A model generated the notes under the pieces. It searched no databases and had not been told where the DNA came from. It worked only from the letters and a program-made list of their open reading frames with translations. Positions 37,517 to 46,815 of a stretch of DNA of 64,000 nucleotides are shown piece after piece. The translations under genes and the position numbers were made by a program. The first letter of the stretch is position 1, and each line of letters starts with the position of its first letter. This DNA is from Verrucomicrobiales bacterium (GTDB lineage Bacteria > Verrucomicrobiota > Verrucomicrobiia > Verrucomicrobiales > V1-33): positions 1 through 64,000 of the forward strand of contig JAQGPJ010000002.1 in the NCBI GenBank assembly GCA_028293125.1, in the 5' to 3' direction.

Positions 37517-38150
37517 GCAAAAATATTTCCTTATTTCACCACGATGGAGGACTGAAAGTCGAGTCTATTTTCTCCCGACTAACTTGAATTGTTACGCCGC
37601 GGCGGGGAGGAGGGTCAGGCCGAGGGCTGCTGCTTGTTTTTCAAGAGGTCCTGAGGGAAAACGGTGCACTGAGGGAGCATTTTCTCCAATGACGTGCACA
37701 TCAAGTGCACTAACGGTTCCATTGCTCATCGAACCCTTTTACCTCCCTTCACAGCGGACTATCTCTCCCCCTGTTCGGCTTGGAATTTGAATCCAAGGCA
37801 TGACAACAGGGCTATTGCGGACCAGTGCTGTCTCTGGAATTTCACTGTCTGTCCAAAGGAATACCGAGTCTCCATTTCGGTTTTTCTTTCGATGGCGGGA
37901 TCATTGTCTGGCAGAAAACTGTCTGCCAGGCTCTGGAACCAATCGGCCAAATCCGTCGGCGCTCCGCCCGATGACCTCTTCACGGAAAAGGCTTTCCACC
38001 GCCGCCTCCCCCAGCGCGCGGTAGGCCTCAAACTGGGCCTCGTCATAGAATTGGTCACCGGTGCTCTGATGGTACCGGTCACCGCGAGTTTCAGATACAG
38101 CATCCAGCCCAAACTTTCCGAAGTTTCGTGCGCCTGGGTGAGGGCGCCGC
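37517..38150. other. Spacer upstream of the giant operon with decayed coding fragments
   Basis: It must hold the operon promoter. The minus strand at 37901-38128 reads TKLRKFGLDAVSETRGDRYH and continues with DQFYDEAQFEAYRALGEAAV, a clearly protein-like stretch without start and closed by a TGA: a remnant of an unknown gene. Another minus-strand remnant ends LTLLPAAA plus TAA near 37590. At 37703-37727 lies a match to the end of the inverted-repeat element at 61.4-61.7 kb. Confidence 0.5.
37703..37727 (+). repeat. Solo copy of the AAGTGCAC...CCATTGCTC terminal repeat
   Basis: AAGTGCACTAACGGTTCC followed by ATTGCTC matches, with a small difference in the middle, the right terminal repeat at 61671-61695. 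No partner inverted copy of the same length is seen within 600 bp, so it is a lone end left upstream of the giant operon. Confidence 0.55.
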
Positions 38151-38154
38151 CGGG

Positions 38155-39142
38155 GCGGAGCGCGGGCGGCGGATCACAGTGCAGCGGGATCTGAGGGAGC
38201 ATCATGACCGCGAGGTGTCGCTGGCCCTCATTCAAAGCCTAGCGGCGGAGACCGCCAAAGTGGTCATGGCCCGTGAGGACCGCTGGACTTACACTTCGCT
38301 GACTCCTCCGGATCAGGCGGCGGTCATCGCCCTGGGGTATGACGGCACCTGCGAGCAGACCTGCGGGGAGGGCTGGAAACAGGTCATGGTGGGCACCATG
38401 ACCCTTTACGACAGCGGCGGTGAACCCTTGGAGACCCTGTGCCAGGCCAATGCGCCCGAGGACGGCAAAGCCACCTTTCTGTCCCGCATGGACCGGGAGG
38501 TGGCGGCGCTCAAAAACCGTTATCCGGACGCGCTGTCGGTGGGCGTCAGCGACGGGGCCGCCGACCTGCGCGCGGAGCTGGGCAAACACTGCGGGCAGCT
38601 CATCCTGGACTTTTGGCACGCCGCCGGATACATAGTCTCCGCCGGTCAGGCCATGACCGTGGGCGCCGGCGCGCATGGCGAACTCACCGCCGCGCAATGG
38701 ACGGATCAGGCCCTCCACCGTCTCAAAACGGAGGAGGGAGGGGCCGTCGGACTGCTGGCCGAAATGGAGCGCCGGCTGGACAACGGCCCCCGCCTGGCCA
38801 AAGCTGAGCGCGCGGAACTGGAACGCGCAGCGGGATACTTCGCCAACAACCTTGACCGCATGGACTACGCCGCCGCCCTGCGTGAGAACCTGCCCATCGG
38901 CAGCGGCATCACGGAGGCCGCCTGCAAAACCATCGTCAAGGCGCGCCTGTGCGGCGGAGGCATGCGCTGGCACCCGGGCTCCATGCAGCAGGTTCTCAGT
39001 CTCAGAGCCCTGCGGCGCAGCTCCAACCGATGGGACCAGTTCTGGACGCGCATTGACCGTCAGGGCTTCTGAAAAACTCACCTTCACAACCCATTGCGGC
39101 ACCGTTTTTCCGAGCCTCGAACATCACTAACTAGTCACACCC
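38155..39142 (+). mobile_element. ISKra4-family IS, copy 2, 5'-truncated
   Basis: The frame to 39072 reads VQRDLREHHDREVSL onward, about 86% like copy 1 by eye over the shared region, and continues through LLAEMERRL, GSGITEAACKTIVKARL, GGMRWHPGSMQ and FWTRIDRQGF, the C-terminal part missing from copy 1. The first 145 or so codons are absent. The ATG at 38128 is in foreign sequence, so the product is not functional. The right end carries ACATCACTAACTAGTCACACCC (39121-39142). The two copies overlap by about 190 codons, so they are independent insertions, not halves of one. Confidence 0.85.
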
Positions 39143-39168
39143 GATTAAACCGGAAGTGGTTTTAAACG

Positions 39169-39406
39169 GTCTGCCACGGCGTGAAATTAACTGGAAGCAG
39201 CCTCCACTGGCAGCCGGTTTTACTGACATACAGGATGGCGTTGATGATTTCCCGCATGGAATGACGGCGGGCCGCTCCCCGCGGATCGGGTCGGACGGTG
39301 AACTCCCTAATCAGAGCCCATTGCGCATCATTAAGATCACTTGAATATTTCATGCTCCCAAGGTAGCAGACCACACGAATCAAGAAATTTTAGCCAAACG
39401 GGCTCT
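39169..39406 (-). mobile_element. IS5-family IS, 5'-terminal relic
   Basis: From ATG at 39353 on the minus strand: MKYSSDLNDAQWALIREF, then RRHSMREIINAILYVSKTGC and QWRLLPVNF. This is the N-terminus of an IS5-family (DUF4096-type) transposase. It is cut after about 62 residues at the ISKra4 end. The outer tip CCAAACGGGCTC (39395-39406) is a plausible terminal repeat. Confidence 0.75.
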
Positions 39407-39540
39407 AAGGCGTTTTTTTCTTGATTGTAAAATCTAAAAGGAGTAATTTTTGATTAATCGGCAACTTACTGGCCCCGATTTCCAGTAGGATTGATTTTGG
39501 AATATATTAAATTAAGCATTTATTAATTAAATTCACGATT

Positions 39541-39798
39541 ATGGCTTGGCAAATTCGTTTCATTCCTGATGAGGTTGAAGGAATCACCGTCTTATGCAAT
39601 GGCGCTCATGCATTGGATTGGTCTTCTGCTGAGGGTGAGGTAACCAAAGCGGTTCCAGCCCAATGGGCCACACTACCTCATGTTAATTTTCGCGCTGACG
39701 GGAGTCCTAATGGGGATAATGCTCATATACAAATATTTTGGAATGATCAATTTAGGCACAACATGGAATTCGATAATGGGGAGGATTGGGATTCTTAG
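39541..39798 (+). CDS. Small orphan protein (85 aa)
   Basis: MAWQIRFIPDEVEGITVLCN... is an acidic, Trp/Asp-rich soluble protein ending FDNGEDWDS. The gene is clearly AT-richer than the surrounding DNA, with an AT-rich leader (39400-39540), and lies between two IS5 relics. No family recognised. The composition suggests recent transfer; it could be a stranded immunity-type or cargo gene. Confidence 0.6.
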   Translation: MAWQIRFIPDEVEGITVLCNGAHALDWSSAEGEVTKAVPAQWATLPHVNFRADGSPNGDNAHIQIFWNDQFRHNMEFDNGEDWDS

Positions 39799-39804
39799 CG
39801 CTTG

Positions 39805-40532
39805 TTGACATTGGGCATCAGAGGTTGTCAACCGTATAAATGGAGGCTAAGGCGTAGCGGATGAACGCGAAAAACATGCGTTTAGTCTTTTCAGAGTGGC
39901 TGGCCAGCCTCTAAAACACCTTGAGACGCTGCAAGACGTTCTCCAAGGCATGCCGTGTCCGGTAAAGCGCGGCGTCATAGGGCTCAGGATCCTTGACGTT
40001 TTTGCGAGCCGGAATGCATGGTTCACAGTCCAAGGCGGATTTTGTCCCGTAGCGGCCGGCTGTTATACCCGTTGGCTTCGCCTGTCTCCGCTTGCTCCGG
40101 CTGTCGCCCACCACGATGTGTATCTTGGTGTTGAGCCCTCCGCGCGATTTCCCGATGGCCTTGTCCTTAGGACTTCCCGGCCCGTTCGCGTGCTGGTGGA
40201 CTTTGCAGTGCGTGCTGTCCATGAACACGGTTTCGGACATATCTCCAGTGAGCATCCGGTCTTGGAGGAATTTAAAAAAGCCCGTCCTCGAAAGGCGGTT
40301 GAAATACTGGTGAATGGCGCACCAGGGGCCAAACTCCGAGGGCAAAGCCCGCCAGGCGCAGCCATTGCGCAGGAGACACCACAGGGCGTTCAGGTTGGCA
40401 TCGATGGCGGGCACCCGCCCGCCTCCAACGCCTCCAAGGGGGGGATCCATGGTTGGCGTCACGGAACTCCCCGATCATCTTTTTCAGGAGCCCGCGCAGT
40501 GTCCCCGGCATGAAACTGTGAAAGTCAGTCAT
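39805..40532 (-). pseudogene. IS5-family transposase, frameshifted and internally deleted
   Basis: It starts MTDFHSFMPGTLRGLLKKMI (ATG at 40532). At a run of seven C on the coding strand (40444-40438) the sensible frame changes to one reading LNALWCLLRNGCAWRALPSE, FGPWCAIHQYFNRL, FMDSTHCKVHQHANG (first catalytic Asp), GLNTKIHIVVG and ALYRTRHALENVLQRLK (catalytic Glu region). About 40 residues between the second strand and the CIPARKN motif look deleted. The C7 run could be a programmed slip or a mutation. The element is dead because of the deletion. Confidence 0.75.
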
Positions 40533-40540
40533 AAGTCAGA

Positions 40541-40969
40541 CCGCAAAAGTCAGTCGTCACACCGCCATTTCAAGCCTGCACTTTGTTCAAAAGAGCAACC
40601 CGAGGCAATGGCGACAGGCCCTTGAGCGGTGGCCCGCTAATCAATTACAACTTGACCCTCCCTACCTAGATTCAGCTTGGATCATCCGGCAAATCACCCA
40701 CTATGACAAAGCTTGTTGGCAGCTGTGTACCCAATTTACTGTTGACACAAAATTCTTTTTCGCATCAGAAGTCGTATTTTTGCGTTTGGGAAAGAATTAT
40801 ATTGCTTTTTGCATAATATTCTCCAAATGTTTTATGGAACGGGCAGTGATTTCAATCTTCTTCTCTGACACTACATCTGCACGGGACCCGCTCGTGCAAT
40901 CAAGTCGATGATGGAAGGATTGGCATTGCTACACTCAAACCCTCCAAAACTACAAACTAATAAACACAA
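40541..40969. other. AT-rich intergenic region
   Basis: No gene seen. From about 40640 the sequence becomes AT-rich like the following gene. A TTGACA (40744-40749) could be a -35 box, but no good -10 box sits at the right distance. Confidence 0.4.
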
Positions 40970-41593
40970 ATGGGGCACCGCGTTAACAACTTTGATGAGT
41001 TTTCTGAAATGGTAGTTAGAGCACAACCCGATGAAATATTCGGTTTCTTTCTTTTTGATAGCCACTTTGAGAGCGAAGGAGTTCAGAGATTTGCAGCAAG
41101 GAATTTTAGTTGGCTCGATGAGCTAGCGACACGAACAGGAATTACCTTCTTCGTTCCCCTCAGTAAAATGAAAGACCGAAAGGAAGGTTCGGAATTCCAG
41201 AACATTAGTCAACGAGTTGCAGGGAGCTTTGGAATTGAAAACAAGAATCTCCCAGGAATCATCCTCTTTTCACACGTACACGAGGATAGCGCTGTCTATC
41301 TCCCTTTGTCTGCAAAAGACTTCAAGGTCGACCTTGATTCCGTAACAAAAATCCTTCGAGAGCTTTTTGCTTTAATTGAAGACGCCCTTAGAGAAAACAC
41401 CGGCAATAATATCCAAATTGTTCTCGTGGATATACGCCGTAGAATCGAAGCGCTTAAAATATCGAACAAAAAATCCAAACTTATTAAGACAATTGGTAGA
41501 GGAATAATACAAACACTAATATTCTCTTTTTCCCAATTAAGAGACTTAGCTCATACTTTTGTTGGTAGTTTAGGACAGAGCGTCGATACGTAA
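40970..41593 (+). CDS. Orphan protein of unknown function (207 aa)
   Basis: MGHRVNNFDEFSEMVVRAQP..., an AT-rich gene unlike its neighbours. The pattern IFGFFLFDSHFESEGVQRFA, then WLDELATRTGITFFVPL, then FGIENKNLPGIILFS resembles a thioredoxin-like or Rossmann-like alternation of strand and helix, ending in a basic helix (KISNKKSKLIKTIGRG) and a hydrophobic helix. No CxxC. I cannot name the family. It sits between an IS5 relic and an IS1182-type element, so it is probably stranded cargo of an older mobile island. Confidence 0.7.
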   Translation: MGHRVNNFDEFSEMVVRAQPDEIFGFFLFDSHFESEGVQRFAARNFSWLDELATRTGITFFVPLSKMKDRKEGSEFQNISQRVAGSFGIENKNLPGIILFSHVHEDSAVYLPLSAKDFKVDLDSVTKILRELFALIEDALRENTGNNIQIVLVDIRRRIEALKISNKKSKLIKTIGRGIIQTLIFSFSQLRDLAHTFVGSLGQSVDT

Positions 41594-41640
41594 TTGATTA
41601 GGGCTTGTTTACATTGGTGGCCAAAGCCCAATGCCTTTAG

Positions 41641-43166
41641 GAGCCTGTTGAAAAACATCCACCTCACGGCAATCCGGATTGATGGGCCGGAAAAATTTTT
41701 CCTGGAGTCCGCCGCGGAACCTGGCAGGGTGGCGCGGAGATGAGCAAATTCCGCCGCAAAGACCCGAAGGCCCTGCGGGCCGATCTCTGAATTCAGCCCG
41801 GTGAACTGACCAAAGGCCCAAAGGACGGCTTCTATTCCAAACTTCTTGAAGTGCTTGAGGGGATGGATTTCACCGGCCGGATCCACCGGCTCTGCGAGGT
41901 CCACTGCAAGGCCGGCATGGGCAGCGGCGGACGCCCGCCGACGGATCCCGCGGTGATGTTCAAGATGATGATGGTGGGGTTCCTTGAGGGCATCGGCAGT
42001 GACCGGGGCATCGCCGCGCGCTGCGCCGACAGTCTGATCATCCGCCGCTTCCTGGGCTATAATCTCACGGAGGAGACGCCCGACCATTCCAGCTTCACGG
42101 TGTTCCGCAAACGGCTGCCGGACACCGTTTTTCAGGCCGCGCACGAGGTGGTGGTTGAGGGGCTGCGCGCCCACGGCCTGCTCAAAGGGCGCCACTTGGG
42201 CATCGACTCCAGTGTCATCGAGGCCAACGCCAGCCTGAGCGGCCTGGTCCAGCGCAACACCGAAACCAGTTATTGGGATTACGTCAAAGGGCTGGCCGGG
42301 GAGGCCGGGGTGGATGTCAACGACCCCGTCGCCGTGGCGCGGTTCGACCGCGGGCGCAAGGGCCGCAAAACCTCCAACAGGGAGTGGTATAATCCGGATG
42401 ACCCCGACGCCAAGGTGGGCAGGACCAAGGACGGGGCCTGCGATATGATTTACAAACCGGAGCACAAGGTGGACCTGGAGACCGGAGCCATCATCGCCGC
42501 CGAAGTGCGCCCCGGGGACGCCGGGGACACGGCGGACCTCTCCACCCGGATCATCGGAGCCGTGGAGCTGGTGGGGGAGATGCATAGCGGGGACCACGCG
42601 GAGGGCGCCTCCCGCGTGCGGGACGTCACCGCCGACAAGGGCTTCCACAGCCCGGAGGAGCTGGGCATCATCCGGAATGAGACCGGCGCGCGCACCGTCA
42701 TCGGCGACGCCGGCGCCGCGCGCCGCAAGCCTGAAAACCTCGATCCCGAGGCCCGTCAGGCGGTGGGGAGGGCCGCCCGCGCGGTGAAAAGCAAAAGCGG
42801 CAAAGCGCTTCTCAAAAAACGCGGCATGCATATCGAACGGGGCTTCGCCCACGTCCTGGACTGCGGGGGGCTCAGGCGCACGGCGCTGCGGGGTCTGGCC
42901 AATATCAACAAACTCTATCTCTGCGGCATCCTCACGTTCAACCTCAGCCTGATCATGCGCAAACTGACCGGCCTGGGCACCCCGCGCCAGGCGGCGGCGG
43001 TTTTTTTGGGCCTGTTATGAGTGCTTGCTGGCGTTCCTCCCCGCCTTCATCGGCAACCTGATTTTGCTTGCCCGCCGCTCAGCTCCGGTTTTGACATGGA
43101 GGGCTGCGGTTTGCTGATTTTCAGATTTTAGCTGTTTCTTGATTCCGATGGTTTTTCAACAGGCTC
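41641..43166 (+). mobile_element. IS1182-type insertion sequence
   Basis: 1526 bp bounded by the inverted repeat GAGCCTGTTGAAAAAC (41641-41656) and GTTTTTCAACAGGCTC (43151-43166), enclosing one transposase gene. I see no convincing target duplication (TTAG left, TTAA right). Confidence 0.85.
41740..43020 (+). pseudogene. IS1182-type transposase with early stop codon
   Basis: The natural start appears to be ATG 41740 (MSKFRRKDPKALRADL), but codon 17 is TGA (41788-41790). The frame then continues IQPGELTKGPKDGFYSKLLE and on to 43020. Without readthrough, translation could restart at GTG 41851, giving 389 aa. Family marks: GGRPPTDPAVMFKMM, YNLTEETPDHSSFTVFRKRL, LGIDSSVIEANAS (Asp), VTADKGFHSPEE (Asp) and the C-terminal ERGFAHVLDCGGLRR (Glu). 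The restart product keeps the catalytic core but loses the N-terminal helix. Confidence 0.75.
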
Positions 43167-43702
43167 TTAAGGATTCAGCGGCTGTTTGAAAAAATGAGGG
43201 CACCTCTAAAAACCTCCCCAACAGTTTGCAATCGGTCCGGAACTTGGTAAAGACGCTGACAACACCATGGCCAAACGCCGCAGTCAGCGCCCCGTAGGGG
43301 CTTTTTCACCCGGTAGGAATGGGAGACCAAAGTGGCCGTCAAAACCACGGTCCTTGACGTTTTGGATCTGACCCTGGACTGGGAGATGTTCCGCCCGGTG
43401 CTGGACCAGAAACTGGATTTCAGGCATCCGGAGCTCGCCAAGCCCGTCAAAGGCGGAAGTGCGCCCCCCTTTCCTGACAGCGCCGGACTCGGCACCCACA
43501 TCTCCGGCCTCCTCCTCACGCGCCCTCCTTCTCCAGGCCAGCACTGTGCTGTATGCCAGACCCGCCCGCCGGCAGAACTCCGCCAGCGAAAGGCCGCTGA
43601 TTCAAATTCGCGCAGCAGTGCCGCGCGCCTCTCCCGTGCTTTTGATTGCGTCATGCCCCACCGTGGCACACCGCCGCCGCCCCGCCCGCCTTACCGGACG
43701 GT
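43167..43702. other. Mosaic of IS debris
   Basis: At 43332-43440 (+) the translation VLDLTLDWEMFRPVLDQKLD is the N-terminal signature of another IS5-type transposase. It then degenerates into Pro/Arg-rich noise. Nothing else is recognised. Confidence 0.5.
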
Positions 43703-43712
43703 CATCCGTCAA
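43703..43712 (+). repeat. Target-site duplication, left (CATCCGTCAA)
   Basis: This 10-bp word directly precedes the IS4-type element and is repeated exactly at 45282-45291 directly after it. Ten bp is within the 9-13 bp range of IS4-family duplications. Confidence 0.9.
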
Positions 43713-45281
43713 CTTCCGATTACCCACAAGTTTTCTGGATTTGCACGCCGAGCATGATGTCGGCAAGCCTTCGCAGGCCCCGCCAGATGACCATATTGCC
43801 GGGCGGAGGGTCCCGCCTCCGCGCCAGATAACCTCCAAGGCGTGCAATGGCGGTGAGATAGTGTGACATGCTGTGCGGTCCTGAATCATGAGGCGGATCA
43901 GGATTAGTCAGTTGATCCAGCGCCCGGCACCCGTCCTCCGTCAACGCAAGGTCCGGCGGTGCGTCCGGCACGGCCCGGTTGAGCATGGTCATCCGGAAGA
44001 CGCGCCAGCTCACAATGCAAAACACGGAAATGAGCTTTACCAGCCGCTCTGAGGACCTCAGCAGAGACTCCTCCGCTTTGCAGCCGGATTTAAGAATCTT
44101 ATGGAATATTTCAATTTTCCATCGCAGCGCATACCAGCCTGTTTTTTCGAGGGCCTCCTCCACGGAGGTGACCGGAAGGTCCGTCAGAAGCCTCCACTTT
44201 ACCGGTTCCCTGCCTTCAGGTTCACCGTTTTCCATGACATGAATGACGGTGAGTTCCAGCGCCGGATACCGTTTCTTTTTGCCCTCCGGGGGCAGGATGC
44301 GCAGGCGGCGGTATCTGATCTCCACTTGTGCCTCCGACAGCTTTCCGTCCTTTGTTTTAAGCTGCAGCGTGCGCATGCCGCGTCCGTCAGGCGTCTCCAT
44401 CTCTTTGGCTGTCGTCAGTCCCCGCCCGCCGGCGTAACGGTCCACGCAGGTGCGGAACAGGAAGTGCGTTTTCTCCTCCTGTGCCGCGCAGAACAACTCA
44501 AAGATGTCACTTCCACGGTCACCAATGTGAACACAGCGTCCGGGATCATTAAGAGGACGGGTGGACTGCCGCAGATTCTCCAGCCAGCAGAAACTCTCCT
44601 TCTCCCTGATGGGAATGCGGGTGGTATTGACATGCCGCTTCAGTTCCGCAGCACCTTTAAATTTGCTGCGGGTCCAGAACTTGATGGCGGTCAGCCCGGG
44701 GGGCAGCCCGTCCAGGGTGAAGGCCATGCTGGAATGCATGAGCATCCCTCTTACCGTCAGGCAGGCAGGGCGCCCGGTTTTCCGGAAGTCTCTGCAGGCA
44801 AAAGCGCGTTTGAGAAGACCCATGCCCGTAATGCCCTGTCTTTGATAGGTGAACTCCGTGGTGTCATGCATGATCAGAAAGGGGCCGGCCGCCGCCTGCT
44901 CGCGGACCCGCGATGCCTCGAAATGCCCCGCCAGGATTCCCTCCTCACTCACACGCGGGTTGGAGAAAAACCGGTAAGCCGCCTTCGTGGCCGCCCAGTC
45001 CTGACAGGCAAGCGGAATGCTGCCGCCGATGCAGCGAAAGAGACTGTCCAGGAGCGTTTTAAACCTCCGGTCCAGCCGCGCGTCTCCAAAGCCTCCTTCA
45101 GCCGTTTCCCCATCCATCGGGGACATATCAGTAACTTCATTGATCCGGGGATTTTCCGGTGCTTTTCCGCGCTGCTTTCCGACGGTCATGCACAGCTTTT
45201 GAGCAAAAACGTATCACGTTGTACAGACAATTCGGCAGGGATCGCCGGTTTTTCAGACCGAAACTTGTGGGTAATTGGAAG
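43713..45281 (-). mobile_element. Intact IS4-family insertion sequence
   Basis: 1569 bp. The left end CTTCCGATTACCCACAAGTTT and the inverted right end CTTCCAATTACCCACAAGTTT differ at one base. It is flanked by the 10-bp duplication CATCCGTCAA. One intact transposase gene fills it, so it may be active. It landed beside a 65-bp terminal relic of a related element (45293-45357). Confidence 0.93.
43720..45189 (-). CDS. IS4-family transposase, intact
   Basis: 489 aa, complete. FGDARLDRRFKTLLDSLF and QDWAATKAAYRFFSNPRVSE at the N-terminus are those of Tn5/IS4-type transposases. Catalytic Asp in LIMHDTTEFTYQ, second Asp in VHIGDRGSDIFELF, and the YREK-like signature region around GWYALRWKIEIFHKILKSGC with the catalytic Glu. 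The stop codon TAA (43722-43720) lies inside the terminal repeat. A homologue with the same layout is broken at 55.8-58.4 kb. Confidence 0.93.
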   Translation of the reverse strand: MTVGKQRGKAPENPRINEVTDMSPMDGETAEGGFGDARLDRRFKTLLDSLFRCIGGSIPLACQDWAATKAAYRFFSNPRVSEEGILAGHFEASRVREQAAAGPFLIMHDTTEFTYQRQGITGMGLLKRAFACRDFRKTGRPACLTVRGMLMHSSMAFTLDGLPPGLTAIKFWTRSKFKGAAELKRHVNTTRIPIREKESFCWLENLRQSTRPLNDPGRCVHIGDRGSDIFELFCAAQEEKTHFLFRTCVDRYAGGRGLTTAKEMETPDGRGMRTLQLKTKDGKLSEAQVEIRYRRLRILPPEGKKKRYPALELTVIHVMENGEPEGREPVKWRLLTDLPVTSVEEALEKTGWYALRWKIEIFHKILKSGCKAEESLLRSSERLVKLISVFCIVSWRVFRMTMLNRAVPDAPPDLALTEDGCRALDQLTNPDPPHDSGPHSMSHYLTAIARLGGYLARRRDPPPGNMVIWRGLRRLADIMLGVQIQKTCG

Positions 45282-45291
45282 CATCCGTCAA
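45282..45291 (+). repeat. Target-site duplication, right (CATCCGTCAA)
   Basis: Exact partner of 43703-43712. Confidence 0.9.
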
Positions 45292-45292
45292 A

Positions 45293-45357
45293 GGCTTACA
45301 GCCAATTTGCTGAAAACCCAATATTTTGCACGCTGAAGTTGTGGGTAATCAAAAGTC
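45293..45357 (-). mobile_element. 65-bp terminal relic of a second IS4-type element
   Basis: Read on the minus strand it begins CTTTTGATTACCCACAACTT and continues with CAGCGTGCAAAATATTGGGT and TTTCAGCAAATTGGCTGT, almost the same as the left end of the element at 55755. The rest of that element is gone. Confidence 0.8.
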
Positions 45358-45381
45358 CAAAAGGAAGGACTCGTGGGCTTT

Positions 45382-46758
45382 CTAACGAATCCTAAGCCTA
45401 GCTGCGGGATCGCCGCATAAAACGTAGTTTCGGGCGTCCATCGCGGCAGTCCAATAACGTGCCAAACGTGAAGCTGTGCCCCGGCGAAGGTGAGTTCCCT
45501 TTTGCAACGCTGTGATCATCTCCACTGCCAGTAAAGTGGAGAGGCTGGCGTAACGTTGACCAAGATTGTGAAGGGCATGCCCCAGACGTTCGCCTCTTAT
45601 GATGCGTTCCAATGTTTGCCTGAAGTCTTCGGTCTGAGAGTCAGCGGAGCCAAACTTGAATGAAGTGGTCCAAGCTAGGTCCACGTGTCCGAAGAACCCT
45701 AACGCTGGACCTGCCGGGTGCGCGAGCAGTTGAGTAGCAAGCGCAGATTGGAAGGTGTGAGGCGCAATTTGCTCCACTTTGAGGAGATTGGGATTACCAG
45801 GGAAATTATCCATCCGTGGCGTACCGGCTCCAAAGCAAGCGAAAGAAAACCATACCAACCCACGAAGGTCCCCGGCCTGCTGCAAATCAGCGGCTGTGAA
45901 CTGTTCGCCGTTCTCGCACAGAATCGCTCCCTGACCCTTAAGTTGACCGGCGTCACCCATATCAAATCCGACGCCGTGCGTAGCACTGAACACCACCGGT
46001 ACACGTTCGCTTCCGTGCAGAAAACGTGCAAGACGATCCTTGGTGGCCTGTGGACCTGTGACGCTTTGAATCTTCCAACTGCCCGGTACGATCTTCATGG
46101 CCAAGGGCTCAATCAACTGCTTTGCGCTGAGCGAGGTCGATGGGTCGCCGTCATTGGTGGGGCCAAAGAACGCCAGCTTCTGGGTGAAGATCAGTTTCTT
46201 TTCCGCTGCGACGACTGCTTCAGCGTAGCGTTGCCACTCCTCAGGCTGGGTGAGCGTGAGGCGGCCAACGGCGTAGTCCACAGCCAACGCAGTTTGGAAC
46301 TCATACGGCACTATGACCGGCTCTCCCACAATCAAGAGGTAGTAGGGCAGCTTTGCTGGGTTGATGGTACCTGGACTGACTTGATGGCGTTCAAGCAAGG
46401 CCGATACGTCTTCTAGCTCGCCGGAGTTTGATACCTGAAGGTCAATCTCGCGGTAGAGCGGGCCGGCTACTGCCTTGCGCTCCTGCAAAAGTGGCGCGAG
46501 GGCATCCTTCACAGCGGCGGGTGTGTTGGGTGCCCAGAGCACCGCCCATCCGGTGCTGCTCAAGTCGTCGGGCACGATGCCATCAGGCAATCCGCCCTTG
46601 AACTCAATATTATCTGGCACCACCGCCACGGGCTCTGCGCGACGCACGCCACCCAAGGTCTGAAGGATCCACGAGGCCAGTACCTCCGCGCTTACGGGCG
46701 GGCGGAGGGGTTTGCCTGTGCCCGCATGGATCCCCATGGGTTGAAACTTTTCTAACAT
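45382..46758 (-). CDS. Gingipain-like (C25 / clan CD) cysteine peptidase
   Basis: 458 aa, no signal peptide. VDYAVGRLTLTQPEEW (160-175) is the C25-like strand motif (D.a.GR...). VVFSATHGVGFDMG gives the catalytic His261, LVWFSFACFGAGTP gives the catalytic Cys308; the C-terminal YVLCGDPAARLR matches the GDPa.rl end seen in C25 and CHAT peptidases. Gingipains cleave after Arg or Lys, but specificity is not readable here. Lack of a leader suggests a cytoplasmic enzyme, unlike secreted gingipains. It is the last gene of the eight-gene operon, 57 nt after the 472-aa gene, whose product may be a partner or substrate. Confidence 0.75.
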   Translation of the reverse strand: MLEKFQPMGIHAGTGKPLRPPVSAEVLASWILQTLGGVRRAEPVAVVPDNIEFKGGLPDGIVPDDLSSTGWAVLWAPNTPAAVKDALAPLLQERKAVAGPLYREIDLQVSNSGELEDVSALLERHQVSPGTINPAKLPYYLLIVGEPVIVPYEFQTALAVDYAVGRLTLTQPEEWQRYAEAVVAAEKKLIFTQKLAFFGPTNDGDPSTSLSAKQLIEPLAMKIVPGSWKIQSVTGPQATKDRLARFLHGSERVPVVFSATHGVGFDMGDAGQLKGQGAILCENGEQFTAADLQQAGDLRGLVWFSFACFGAGTPRMDNFPGNPNLLKVEQIAPHTFQSALATQLLAHPAGPALGFFGHVDLAWTTSFKFGSADSQTEDFRQTLERIIRGERLGHALHNLGQRYASLSTLLAVEMITALQKGTHLRRGTASRLARYWTAAMDARNYVLCGDPAARLRIR

Positions 46759-46815
46759 AACTTCGAATTGGGGAAAAGTGTTGTGGAGAAGCCAGCGCCG
46801 ACGCGACCGCAGTAT

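Noticed and set aside
15058-39142. Operon inserted into a single ISKra4 copy, splitting it
   Set aside because: The two remnants are on opposite strands and overlap by about 190 codons, so they cannot be halves of one element.
41637-43170. Target duplication for the IS1182-type element
   Set aside because: Flanks TTAG and TTAA are similar but not identical, and too short to claim.
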